The notes below the pieces were generated by a model that was given only the letters and a program-made list of their open reading frames with translations, was not told the origin of the DNA and did not search any database. 18,145 nt of DNA from an uncultured Porphyromonadaceae bacterium (GTDB lineage: Bacteria > Bacteroidota > Bacteroidia > Bacteroidales > Muribaculaceae). The DNA is taken from assembly GCA_900544305.1 (NCBI GenBank), contig UQUV01000052.1, positions 1-18,145 of the forward strand. The letters are read 5' to 3'. Position 1 is the stretch's first letter, and each line of letters starts with the position of its first letter. A program made the position numbers and the translations under genes. Shown piece by piece: positions 7,103 to 13,404 of this stretch.

Positions 7103-8270
7103 ATGGGTTTCTGCAATATTAAACATCTTGTTGTGTTGGTGGCGATTGTAGTGTTGGGAAGTATTGATTGCCACAGTCAGTTGTTGGACAGAATTCAGAA
7201 GGCTCTTCCGCAGCAGGAAGCTGTGGACAGCGGCAAGAGCGGGTCGTCTGTTGTCGATTCGTTGCGGCGTGAACTGGAGCTTGCCCGCCAACGTGGCGCG
7301 CTATCTGTTTATGCTCGTGCAGTTGTTGTTCACGGTTCCGCTTGTGTTCATCATTTTCCCGCAAACCGAGAAACTTGCCTATACGCTGTTGGGCTATCTG
7401 TGGATACCGGTGAAAAGCATCCTGATGGGAATTGTTTCCTATATTCCCAATCTGTTTACCATCATTGTCATTTGTCTGGCTATCAAATATCTGGTGCGCT
7501 TTGTGCGCTACCTTGTCCGTGAAGTGGAAAGCGAGCGGTTGAAAATCAACGGGTTCTATCCCGATTGGGCACTGCCTACCTACCACATCGTGCGTTTCTT
7601 GCTTTATGCGTTCATGGTGGCTATGATTTATCCCTATCTTCCGGGAGCAAGTACCGGTGTATTCCAGGGTATTTCTGTGTTCGTCGGTTTGATTGCATCG
7701 CTTGGTTCGAGCACGGTTATCGGTAACATTATCGCCGGACTGGTTATCACCTATATGCGTCCGTATAAGACAGGCGACCGCATCAAACTGAATGATACGA
7801 CGGGCGACGTGTTGGAGCGTACTCCGCTTGTTACCCGTATCCGTACACCGAAAAATGAGGTGATTACGATTCCGAACTCCTTTATCATGTCGTCGCACAC
7901 GGTGAACTACAGCGAGTCGGCTCGTTCTTATGGACTGATTATTCACAGCGAAGTGACTATCGGTTACGATGCGCCGTGGCGTCTGGTTCATAAAATGCTG
8001 ATTGAGGCTGCACTCAATACTCCGGGAGTTGTCGACGATCCGCGTCCGTTTGTGCTTGAAACGGCATTGAATGACTGGTATCCCGTTTATCAGATTAACG
8101 CCTATGTGAAAGATGCGCACAACGTGCCGCAGATTTATTCCAACCTGCATCAGAACATTCAGGACCGCTTTAACGAAGAGGGTATTGAAATCATGTCGCC
8201 TCACTACATGGCAACCCGCGACGGCAACGAACCCGCCATGCCAAAAGACGACCTCCGCGGAAAGGTGTAG
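7103..8270 (+). pseudogene. MscS-family mechanosensitive ion channel, disrupted by an out-of-frame deletion or frameshift
   Basis: Two frames hold one gene. From 7103 the first frame encodes a signal peptide (MGFCNIKHLVVLVAIVVLG) and then a charged helix ending SLRRELELARQR at about 7294; beyond that the frame runs on as low-quality sequence to a stop at 7522. From about 7300 the next frame (+1) encodes a typical MscS channel with membrane helices, the pore-lining segment ISVFVGLIASLGSSTVIGN, the beta domain TPKNEVITIPNSFIMS and the C-terminal EIMSPHY. As I recall the Bacteroidota family, full members run to roughly 550-600 residues, with a periplasmic domain and two further helices between these parts. 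Here that middle is absent, so the lesion looks like an internal deletion of several hundred bases and not a single-base slip. No slippery heptamer is visible at the junction. A sequencing or assembly error is not excluded. Confidence 0.75.
7311..8270 (+). CDS. Intact MscS channel core, possible restart product
   Basis: If translation restarts at the ATG at 7311, a 319-residue protein results, close to the size of a minimal MscS (about 286 residues). It would contain three or four helices, the gated pore helix with the Gly/Ala-rich face (about ISVFVGLIASLGSSTVIG, then GNIIAGLVITYMRPYKTGD), the beta domain (RIKLNDTTGDVLERTPLVT) and the vestibule with QINAYVKDAHNVPQIY. The frame is free of stops, and its residues read as under selection until recently. 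No Shine-Dalgarno sequence precedes 7311, and the frame has no signal peptide. Whether it is made at all is an open question; the frame also runs upstream to a TTG at 7164, but that part is a shadow of the other frame. Confidence 0.5.
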   Translation: MLVQLLFTVPLVFIIFPQTEKLAYTLLGYLWIPVKSILMGIVSYIPNLFTIIVICLAIKYLVRFVRYLVREVESERLKINGFYPDWALPTYHIVRFLLYAFMVAMIYPYLPGASTGVFQGISVFVGLIASLGSSTVIGNIIAGLVITYMRPYKTGDRIKLNDTTGDVLERTPLVTRIRTPKNEVITIPNSFIMSSHTVNYSESARSYGLIIHSEVTIGYDAPWRLVHKMLIEAALNTPGVVDDPRPFVLETALNDWYPVYQINAYVKDAHNVPQIYSNLHQNIQDRFNEEGIEIMSPHYMATRDGNEPAMPKDDLRGKV

Positions 8271-8288
8271 CGGTTATAGAAAAACAAA

Positions 8289-8310
8289 CCCGGGCGGGGG
8301 ACCGTCCGGG
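8289..8310. terminator. Hairpin between the convergent channel and lysO genes
   Basis: A 9-base stem (8289-8297 with 8302-8310, one G-U pair on the plus strand) has a 4-base loop. On the minus strand it is followed by TTTGTTTTTC, so it should terminate the lysO transcript, whose last stop is at 8345. On the plus strand the tail is A-rich, so it is less convincing as a stop for the channel gene. Confidence 0.65.
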
Positions 8311-8344
8311 AAAACAAAATATAATCAATTGAAGTAAGTGTCGC

Positions 8345-8971
8345 TTACAGGGTGCAGAAAAGGGTGACGAAGAAGGGCACCGACATGTCGACGAGGATGC
8401 CGTGGAAGATGGCGAAAGTGGTCATTTCCTTTCCTGTGTATTTGGTGATGGTCGGCAGGATTACGTCCATCGAGTTGACTCCGGCGGCTGAAATCGGGGC
8501 GAAACGTCCGAAAAAGCGTGCCAGTAGGGGCGTGCCGAGCAAAGCCATCATTTCGCGCATAATGTTGGCAAGCAGTGCTATCGTGCCGAGTTCTGCGGCT
8601 ACCTGAACGCCGAGCGATGCTCCTTTCAGTTCGGTGATAAGTATTGACGACAGCGAGTAGTAGGCGAATCCGCTGCCCACAGCAAGACAGTCGAACACCG
8701 TCCAGCGTGTCAGAACGATGCTGATGAGTGCCGAAAAAAGCAGTGTGCCCAGAATGGTGGATAGCGGAAGCAGCAGCATTTTCAGACGCAGGCTTTTGAC
8801 CATTGTCTTCAGGTTCTTGTCACTTCCTATGCTGATGCCGACTTGGAACATCAGGGCATAAAGTATGTAGATGGCCGGATTGTTTTCCTTGATAGCTTCG
8901 GGAGCTATGCCGCTCCAACCTACAAGGCAGCCGATGAAAAATACGGTGATGATAATGGCGTTGTCTTTCAT
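8345..8971 (-). CDS. LysO-family lysine exporter, large (C-terminal) part
   Basis: A 208-residue hydrophobic protein with about six membrane helices. It carries the conserved LysO/YbjE (DUF340) blocks: FQVGISIGSDKNL, GSGFAYYSLSSILITE, ELGTIALLANIMRE, and GVNSMDVILPTI near the end. Escherichia coli LysO is a single protein of about 300 residues that exports L-lysine and the toxic analogue thialysine; here the N-terminal piece is a separate small gene just upstream. The ATG at 8971 was chosen because it forms the ATGA overlap (8968-8971) with that gene's stop; an in-frame start at 9007 would overlap it further. The two products presumably assemble into one transporter in the inner membrane. Confidence 0.88.
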   Translation of the reverse strand: MKDNAIIITVFFIGCLVGWSGIAPEAIKENNPAIYILYALMFQVGISIGSDKNLKTMVKSLRLKMLLLPLSTILGTLLFSALISIVLTRWTVFDCLAVGSGFAYYSLSSILITELKGASLGVQVAAELGTIALLANIMREMMALLGTPLLARFFGRFAPISAAGVNSMDVILPTITKYTGKEMTTFAIFHGILVDMSVPFFVTLFCTL

Positions 8972-9246
8972 TTCTTTTCCTCCTTTCTGAAAAACAGTTG
9001 GTAGCAAAGAGTGCTGAGCAGTACGCTGCCGGCGGTTCCTCCTATGGCAAGGAGCATGGCCTGCCAGCCAAGTGAAGAAAGATTTTCAATGATAAGACGG
9101 TTCATGCCAATCGACAGCCCGAGCATGAAAAGCAGCAGGATGACGGTGATGAAGATGGGTTTATGTATTTTTCCCACGCCGGAAAAATTGCGCAAAAAGT
9201 AGCCGATAACGATGCCGCTGAGCATCATTCCGAGAATGTTGAACAT
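8968..9246 (-). CDS. LysO-family transporter, small (N-terminal) part
   Basis: A 92-residue protein of three hydrophobic segments (about 3-20, 30-50 and 62-84), with GMMLSGIVIGYFLR at the start and ILLLFMLGLSIGMNR in the middle, matching the N-terminal domain of LysO. The C-terminus ends in a basic tail (FFRKEEKK). It overlaps the large part by ATGA, so the stoichiometry of the halves is probably set by coupled translation. The frame remains open to 9390 upstream, but those codons do not read as protein and there is no ATG among them; 9246 is the first good start. The leader between the promoter and this start is about 260 bases. Confidence 0.82.
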   Translation of the reverse strand: MFNILGMMLSGIVIGYFLRNFSGVGKIHKPIFITVILLLFMLGLSIGMNRLIIENLSSLGWQAMLLAIGGTAGSVLLSTLCYQLFFRKEEKK

Positions 9247-9281
9247 AGAAAAACTATTTTTTGAAATGTAGAAACTTATAG

Positions 9282-9303
9282 GCCGTTGCCCGAGGGTGAC
9301 GGC
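9282..9303 (-). other. Hairpin in the lysO leader
   Basis: GCCGT (minus-strand 9303-9299) pairs with ACGGC (9286-9282), and an inner CCC/GGG or CC/GG pair closes a tight loop. It lies 36 bases before the lysO-N ATG. There is no U-run, so it is not a terminator; it could mask or expose the ribosome site. A 12-base palindrome, GTTTTATAAAAC (9306-9317), is directly upstream in the same leader. Confidence 0.3.
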
Positions 9304-9368
9304 TTGTTTTATAAAACACGGATGTGGAGGCGTGGAGATTTGTGCCTCGCGGTAGCGTGGGAATGTGT

Positions 9369-9473
9369 TTATTGGAATCCGGTGAACCAATGAACATACA
9401 CTCCGCGATAGCTGTATCGGCGGGAGCGGACCAGTTCGGCCATTGAATATGTACGGCTTTGGAATAAGTTCAT
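9369..9473 (-). CDS. Short ORF (34 codons) in the lysO leader
   Basis: This ORF starts at the ATG at 9473, about 33 bases after the predicted transcription start, and is therefore the first reading frame on the lysO transcript. Bases upstream of the ATG are A-rich, as is usual before Bacteroidota starts. The peptide is basic and aromatic, with RRYSYRGVYVHW in the middle. That run resembles the first strands of the HspQ/YccV-like domain (pattern VRHRxYxYRGVxV), but the match is by eye and the rest of that domain is absent. It could be a leader peptide controlling lysO, a small independent protein, or chance. It contains no lysine codon, which argues against a simple lysine-starvation attenuator. 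Confidence 0.35.
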   Translation of the reverse strand: MNLFQSRTYSMAELVRSRRYSYRGVYVHWFTGFQ

Positions 9474-9512
9474 TGTTTCGTTTTTATAAATTGTTGCTTT
9501 CAAAAGTTGGTG

Positions 9513-9544
9513 CAAAGGTAGAAAGCCTGTTTCGTTCTGCCAAA
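9513..9544 (-). promoter_or_regulatory. Consensus promoter of the lysO unit
   Basis: On the minus strand TTTG (9544-9541) is followed after exactly 20 bases by TACCTTTG (9520-9513), a full match to the Bacteroidota sigma-factor consensus. Transcription should begin near 9506, leaving a leader of about 260 bases before lysO. Confidence 0.75.
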
Positions 9545-9633
9545 TTTTTCGAAAATGCTTATAGTTTGACAATAAAACAGGATTTAAACTTTGAAACAGG
9601 CGGAAAATGTCAGCCGGTGGTTCGATAACGGTT

Positions 9634-9656
9634 TTTACTGCACTTCGGCGCGGAGG
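9634..9656. repeat. 23-base direct repeat, left copy (displaced pdxB 3' end)
   Basis: These 23 bases (core CACTTCGGCGCGGAGG) are identical to 10654-10676, where they encode the last seven codons of pdxB, including the stop. Here they are attached to no gene; read on the minus strand they would encode LRAEVQ and a stop. The sequence beyond diverges, with only a short GTTGCG still shared. Chance identity of this length in 18 kb is negligible. Confidence 0.85.
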
Positions 9657-9903
9657 AATGGTGACGTTGCGATGATTATAGGTGATGGCTATTTATGAAA
9701 AGTCGCTGATATAAGTTGTATGTATTTAGTCTATGTCTTAAACTGCAGTGGAAATCAGGAATAAAAACAATACTATTATGATTTTTTAACCACAGCAGCG
9801 GTAGAGAGGCTGATTAATTTATTTAATTTGTAAATTACTAAAACCCATAATGTTTCATTCGAGGTTATGGAAGAAATTATACTTAATTAAAATCTAATTT
9901 ATT
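9657..9903. other. AT-rich non-coding stretch upstream of the lipoprotein gene
   Basis: No ORF of note is present on either strand. The stretch is distinctly AT-rich (17 GC in the 60 bases from 9721). A near-consensus -7 box, TTAATTTG at 9823-9830, has no fitting -33 box. The lipoprotein promoter is presumably here but cannot be fixed. It lies wholly inside the repeat-flanked segment. Confidence 0.4.
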
Positions 9904-10551
9904 ATGAAAAAATCTTTTTTGAAAGTGTTTGCAGCAGTTGTTTTTGCTGCCGTAGCAACATCCTGTGGTAGTGGTTTAGGTAAGTTAGCGATGGATTCTC
10001 CTGAATCTGTCGACAAGGTGAAAGAAATTGTAACAACTAATGTAAACCCTGATGAGTGGAAAATTATTGAATTGTCATGGAGTGAAGGTACCGGTAGTGG
10101 TAAACTTGAGAATAATTTGAACAATGGCTCTATCTTCGTTAAAATGGTCAAGAAAAACGGTCAGGTGTTCACTCAGCCTTTTATTGGTGAATTGAATTGG
10201 AAATCAGGCAAAATTTCTCCAGACAGTTGGTACGACAATGGTTTGGATTTTGAAAAGGTTGTGGCAGTCGATGCTACGAAATTGGATGCTGCTACGATTA
10301 TGAAGCAGTTGGAAGAAGCTAAAAAGCAAATTCCAGCAGAATATGCCTTCAAGTCTCTTGCTGAATACAGAATTGAATCTGATATTACTAAATCCGGTGA
10401 CACATATAGTCCGGATCTTTTGACGACATTTACTGTAAATGTGGTTGAAAAGGGAAATGAAACTGTTTCAAATGCAGGCAGCACATCTATTGTATATTAT
10501 GAGATCAAATTTGATGTCGCTCCTGATGGAACTGTTACAATGCAAGAATAA
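9904..10551 (+). CDS. Hypothetical lipoprotein, passenger of the repeat-flanked segment
   Basis: A 215-residue protein. The N-terminus MKKSFLKVFAAVVFAAVATSC is a type II signal peptide, with the lipid-modified cysteine at Cys21, so the product is a membrane-anchored lipoprotein. The mature part is soluble and acidic; an early stretch (VTTNVNPDEWKIIELSWSEGTGSG) and a later one (DITKSGDTYSPDLLTTFTVNVVEKG) look like beta-rich domains, with a helical section at about 135-160. I do not recognise the family. The gene is far more AT-rich than the flanking genes, with many AAA, GAA, AAT and TTG codons. It is the only gene between the two 23-base direct repeats and has its own strong terminator, so it may be a horizontally acquired cassette. 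Function is unknown. Confidence 0.8.
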   Translation: MKKSFLKVFAAVVFAAVATSCGSGLGKLAMDSPESVDKVKEIVTTNVNPDEWKIIELSWSEGTGSGKLENNLNNGSIFVKMVKKNGQVFTQPFIGELNWKSGKISPDSWYDNGLDFEKVVAVDATKLDAATIMKQLEEAKKQIPAEYAFKSLAEYRIESDITKSGDTYSPDLLTTFTVNVVEKGNETVSNAGSTSIVYYEIKFDVAPDGTVTMQE

Positions 10552-10570
10552 ATTTTTCCGAAATAATGAC

Positions 10571-10614
10571 AATGCGCTGTCGCACCTTATAAATGCGGCA
10601 GCGCATTCTTTTTT
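10571..10614 (+). terminator. Intrinsic terminator of the lipoprotein gene
   Basis: A 14-base stem (10571-10584 with 10594-10607, one G-U pair) around a 9-base loop is followed by a T-run to 10614. It lies 19 bases after the stop codon and inside the right-hand repeat. On the minus strand it could also help end the pdxB operon, though the A-tract there is shorter. Confidence 0.88.
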
Positions 10615-10653
10615 GCTTGTATGTTATTGTTTTAGATATGGGTTTGTGGAGGG

Positions 10654-10676
10654 TTTACTGCACTTCGGCGCGGAGG
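10654..10676. repeat. 23-base direct repeat, right copy (native pdxB 3' end)
   Basis: This copy includes the pdxB stop codon (10655-10657) and its last six sense codons. It is identical to 9634-9656, in the same orientation and exactly 1020 bases away. The two copies bound the AT-rich lipoprotein segment. Confidence 0.85.
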
Positions 10677-11665
10677 GCGTAGTGGTTGCGCTGGGCTTCG
10701 AAAGTCTCGGGCGAGCGACGCAGCGTGGCGGTGTCGTCGAGTGGGTTGTAGGTGGCGGCTATCTGCGTAAGGCTGCTGACGTCGGCACCCAGTTTCGGAG
10801 CTTCGGCTACGGGTTTTCCTGCAACGGTTACGCCATAGAATTTCTCGAAAGCTTCTAATGCCATGGCCGTAGCGCGGGTCTTCCCTTCAGCCGAATAGCC
10901 GGCAATGTGAGGAGTGGCGACAAACACTTTGTCGAGCAGACGGCGGTCGATGTCGGGTTCGTTTTCCCAACAGTCGACGGCTGCGGCTTCAAGACTGCCG
11001 TTCTCAAGAGCACGAAGCAGTGCCGCGTTGTCGACAACTTCGCCGCGAGAGCTGTTGATGAGCAGTCGGCAGCGGCCGAGGTTTTCAAGAAACTTGCAGT
11101 CGGCAAGGTGGAACGTGCGGTCGATGCCTTCGCGGTTCAGCGGAGTGTGGAAGGTGATGATGTCGGCAGTACGGGCAATTTCGTCGAGCGACACGAAGCT
11201 GCCTCCTTCGGCTCGTTGGCGTGGCGGGTCGCACTCCAATACATTGAAACCTAAGTTACGTGCCCAGCGTACAATGATTTTTCCTACGTTGCCAACGCCT
11301 ATCACTCCCAGTGTGAGTTCGCGGGGCGACATCGGCTTGCCTTCCATCCAGCGGGCTATCGTGGCAAATACATATTGTGCCACTGCCGGAGCGTTGCAGC
11401 CCGGAGCGTTGCGCACGGTGATACCTTTTTCCCGGCAATAGGGCAGGTCGATATGGTCGGTGCCTATCGTAGCGGTGGCGATAAACTTTACGTGGCTTCC
11501 TTCAAGCAGGGCGGCGTTGCATTTGGTGCGCGTGCGCACAAACAGCGCGTCGGCATCCCTGACGGTGTCGGCTGTAATTTCGTTGGCGGAAAGATATTCG
11601 ACCGTTCCAAACGGCTCGAGCAGACCCTGAATGTAGGGTATGTTTTTTTCTACGATTATTTTCAT
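10655..11665 (-). CDS. pdxB: 4-phosphoerythronate dehydrogenase (PdxB)
   Basis: A 336-residue D-2-hydroxyacid dehydrogenase. PdxB oxidises 4-phospho-D-erythronate in the DXP-dependent route to pyridoxal 5'-phosphate. The early MKIIVEKNIPY and the TATIGTDHID segment (65-73) are characteristic of PdxB rather than of SerA. The NAD-binding GxGxxG is at 123-128 (GVGNVG), and the catalytic residues are Arg207 (NSSRGE), Glu236 (WENEPD) and His253 (TPHIAGYS). The protein is shorter than the Escherichia coli enzyme (378), mainly in the C-terminal dimerisation region. It overlaps the upstream membrane protein gene by ATGA (11662-11665). Its final 23 bases are duplicated 1020 bases downstream, at the far side of the lipoprotein segment, without altering its own reading frame. 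Confidence 0.93.
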   Translation of the reverse strand: MKIIVEKNIPYIQGLLEPFGTVEYLSANEITADTVRDADALFVRTRTKCNAALLEGSHVKFIATATIGTDHIDLPYCREKGITVRNAPGCNAPAVAQYVFATIARWMEGKPMSPRELTLGVIGVGNVGKIIVRWARNLGFNVLECDPPRQRAEGGSFVSLDEIARTADIITFHTPLNREGIDRTFHLADCKFLENLGRCRLLINSSRGEVVDNAALLRALENGSLEAAAVDCWENEPDIDRRLLDKVFVATPHIAGYSAEGKTRATAMALEAFEKFYGVTVAGKPVAEAPKLGADVSSLTQIAATYNPLDDTATLRRSPETFEAQRNHYALRAEVQ

Positions 11666-12654
11666 TGTGTGAGCAGTGGTTTAAGCAAATCGGCTGTGGT
11701 GCACGCCAGATAGAGGAGCAGCAGCGAGAAGAACAGCATGTAGCGGCGCGTGAACTTGTGGATGCTGAAAAAATGGGCTATCTGGATGGCTACACAGCAG
11801 TTGAGGGTAACAATATAGGTATTGACGTTTGCCACGTCGACCACCATGAAAATGAGGGTGGCAACGGCAAGCAGATTGAAAAATCCGTTGTAGGAACGCA
11901 GTTGCAGGCGTGTGGCCATGATTTTGAACACGTTGGAGAAGCCGAGTATGGTACCGGTGGCTGCCGTGATGATGACACGGACAGCGTTGACGGGGTCAAA
12001 CGTGTCGCGGTATTTTTCCCAAGTGATGGCAAGGTCGGGCAGCGTGAACTGCTGAAAGTCGATCCAGCCGAAGCCGTAGCCAATCCAATAGGGAAGCACG
12101 ACACCTACCGCCATTGCCAAAAATCCGCGGAACGACATGGCCTGTACCTGCATGAAACCGATGAAGAACACTGGAATATAGAACAGGGCGGCATAATCGA
12201 ACACGCTGCACAGCGAAAGCAGGAACCCGACGAGGAAAATTGTGCCGCGCTGCAACTTTTGCTGGAAGGAATGGAACAGTATGGTGGTGCAGACGAGTAT
12301 CAGTGCCGCATGAAGGTTGGATGCGGAGAACGTGGCCGACACCGTCGGATTGGAAAGGGTGATGAACGTAAACGCTGACACGTGAATCAGCGTAAACTCG
12401 CGGATAAAGGCGTACACCCTGTTGAGGTTGAACAGCAGGACGGCCACTGCGAACGACAGCACTACGTTGGCCATCCATGCCGTGGCGGGCGCTTCTATCC
12501 AGTTTTCGGCACGCGCCGCGAACAGTCCGTTGCAGGAGAGAACGTCCTTACCGTAGAACAGAAAGGCGAGGTAGGACAATATAACGGACACAACCGCCAT
12601 TGTCACCAAACAATAGCGGCTGTTGAGATATTTGTTGATACGTTCTTCGTTCAT
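11662..12654 (-). CDS. Polytopic membrane protein of unknown function
   Basis: A 330-residue protein with about nine or ten hydrophobic segments, from CLVTMAVVSVILSYLAFLF (15-33) to the C-terminal YMLFFSLLLLYLACTTADL. Charged residues are few and confined to loops. There is no signal peptide beyond the first helix. In length and layout it resembles conserved Bacteroidota membrane proteins such as the DUF6427 group, but I cannot confirm that assignment. It is the third gene of the DUF456-DUF4919-membrane protein-pdxB unit: 24 bases after the DUF4919 gene and overlapping pdxB by four bases. The coupling to pdxB is close, but a role in vitamin B6 handling is only a guess. Confidence 0.8.
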   Translation of the reverse strand: MNEERINKYLNSRYCLVTMAVVSVILSYLAFLFYGKDVLSCNGLFAARAENWIEAPATAWMANVVLSFAVAVLLFNLNRVYAFIREFTLIHVSAFTFITLSNPTVSATFSASNLHAALILVCTTILFHSFQQKLQRGTIFLVGFLLSLCSVFDYAALFYIPVFFIGFMQVQAMSFRGFLAMAVGVVLPYWIGYGFGWIDFQQFTLPDLAITWEKYRDTFDPVNAVRVIITAATGTILGFSNVFKIMATRLQLRSYNGFFNLLAVATLIFMVVDVANVNTYIVTLNCCVAIQIAHFFSIHKFTRRYMLFFSLLLLYLACTTADLLKPLLTQ

Positions 12655-12678
12655 TATCGTTGAGGGTTGTGCCCGGGG

Positions 12679-13392
12679 TTATTCCTTGAATTTCATGTTG
12701 TAGACCTTCAGCACGTTCGAAACGTCGAAATAGAACCCTTCGGGCGTTTTCTTGTCGACGGGCTTGACAATGATATAGTCGATGTTGTTTTCGAGTTCCT
12801 GATGGTCGGTGGCAATAAGTCCCATGAAGTTGACAATGTTGTATTCATGTACCGGGCTGATGACTACCCAGGGGTTGTCCTTTTTCAGTCCCGTGCCGGT
12901 AGAGAGGATGGCTTCCACCAGGTGGTTGAGGCGGTATTGCCAGATGGAGGCGCGGGCGAATTTCTTTTTCTCCTTCAGCGCATAGATGAAGAATTTCATC
13001 TGGTTGAGGTCGAAAGGATTGTCGGCAAGCGACAGCTCTGCGTATTTGATAATCGTGTCGCATTCGGCCGGCGTATGTGTCTGCTTGTAATAAAGCGGTT
13101 GGATTTTATTGGCAAATTCCGACATGCGGTAGGGGTTGTAGTCCTCCTGAAACACATAGCCGTAATAGAGGTGGCGGTATTCCTGCATGCTCATGTTGGT
13201 GTCGTTGCTTTCAAACTTCCGCCACAGGCGTTTGTAGAAGTAGGGCGATGCCGGGTCCGTCACATGGGCGCGCACGCTGTCCATGTTGATTTTTTCAGGT
13301 TTGAACTTTTCTTTGTCGGCAGCAAAGACGCTCATTGAAAGCGAGGTTGCCAGTATGGTGAAAATGGCGATGATGCCAAGCAGTTTCTTCAT
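12679..13392 (-). CDS. DUF4919 domain protein, exported
   Basis: A 237-residue protein with a signal peptide (MKKLLGIIAIFTILATSLSMSVFA, cleaved near residue 24). The mature part matches the DUF4919 pattern I know from Bacteroidales: MQEYRHLYYGYVFQEDYNPY, a central helix-rich stretch (KYAELSLADNPFDLNQMKFFIYA, TPR-like in feel), then STGTGLKKDNPWVVISPVHEYNI and a terminal EGFYFDVSNV. No catalytic motif is evident, and the function of the family is unknown. It probably resides in the periplasm. It lies 12 bases after the DUF456 gene and 24 bases before the membrane protein gene, in the operon that ends with pdxB. Confidence 0.85.
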   Translation of the reverse strand: MKKLLGIIAIFTILATSLSMSVFAADKEKFKPEKINMDSVRAHVTDPASPYFYKRLWRKFESNDTNMSMQEYRHLYYGYVFQEDYNPYRMSEFANKIQPLYYKQTHTPAECDTIIKYAELSLADNPFDLNQMKFFIYALKEKKKFARASIWQYRLNHLVEAILSTGTGLKKDNPWVVISPVHEYNIVNFMGLIATDHQELENNIDYIIVKPVDKKTPEGFYFDVSNVLKVYNMKFKE

Positions 13393-13404
13393 CTTCTTTC
13401 GTTT

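Noticed and set aside
7119..8204. A long minus-strand ORF of 361 codons opposite the channel gene
   Set aside because: It is rich in His, Arg, Asn and Gln with no domain sense and mirrors the codons of the plus-strand MscS gene, so it is an antisense shadow.
9247..9506. Lysine riboswitch in the lysO leader
   Set aside because: The length would allow it, but I could not find its conserved core segments by eye; only a small hairpin and a palindrome are evident.
9525..9601. A 9-base inverted repeat (GCCTGTTTC/GAAACAGGC) around the lysO promoter's -33 box, considered as an invertible promoter
   Set aside because: Repeats of 9 bases at this spacing are expected several times in 18 kb. The -7 box lies outside the arms, and inversion would not restore a promoter in either direction. 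No recombinase gene is nearby.
10654..10676. The direct repeats as target-site duplications of a transposon
   Set aside because: There are no terminal inverted repeats and no transposase, and 23 bases is longer than usual for insertion sequences; a 3'-end integration site or duplication fits better.
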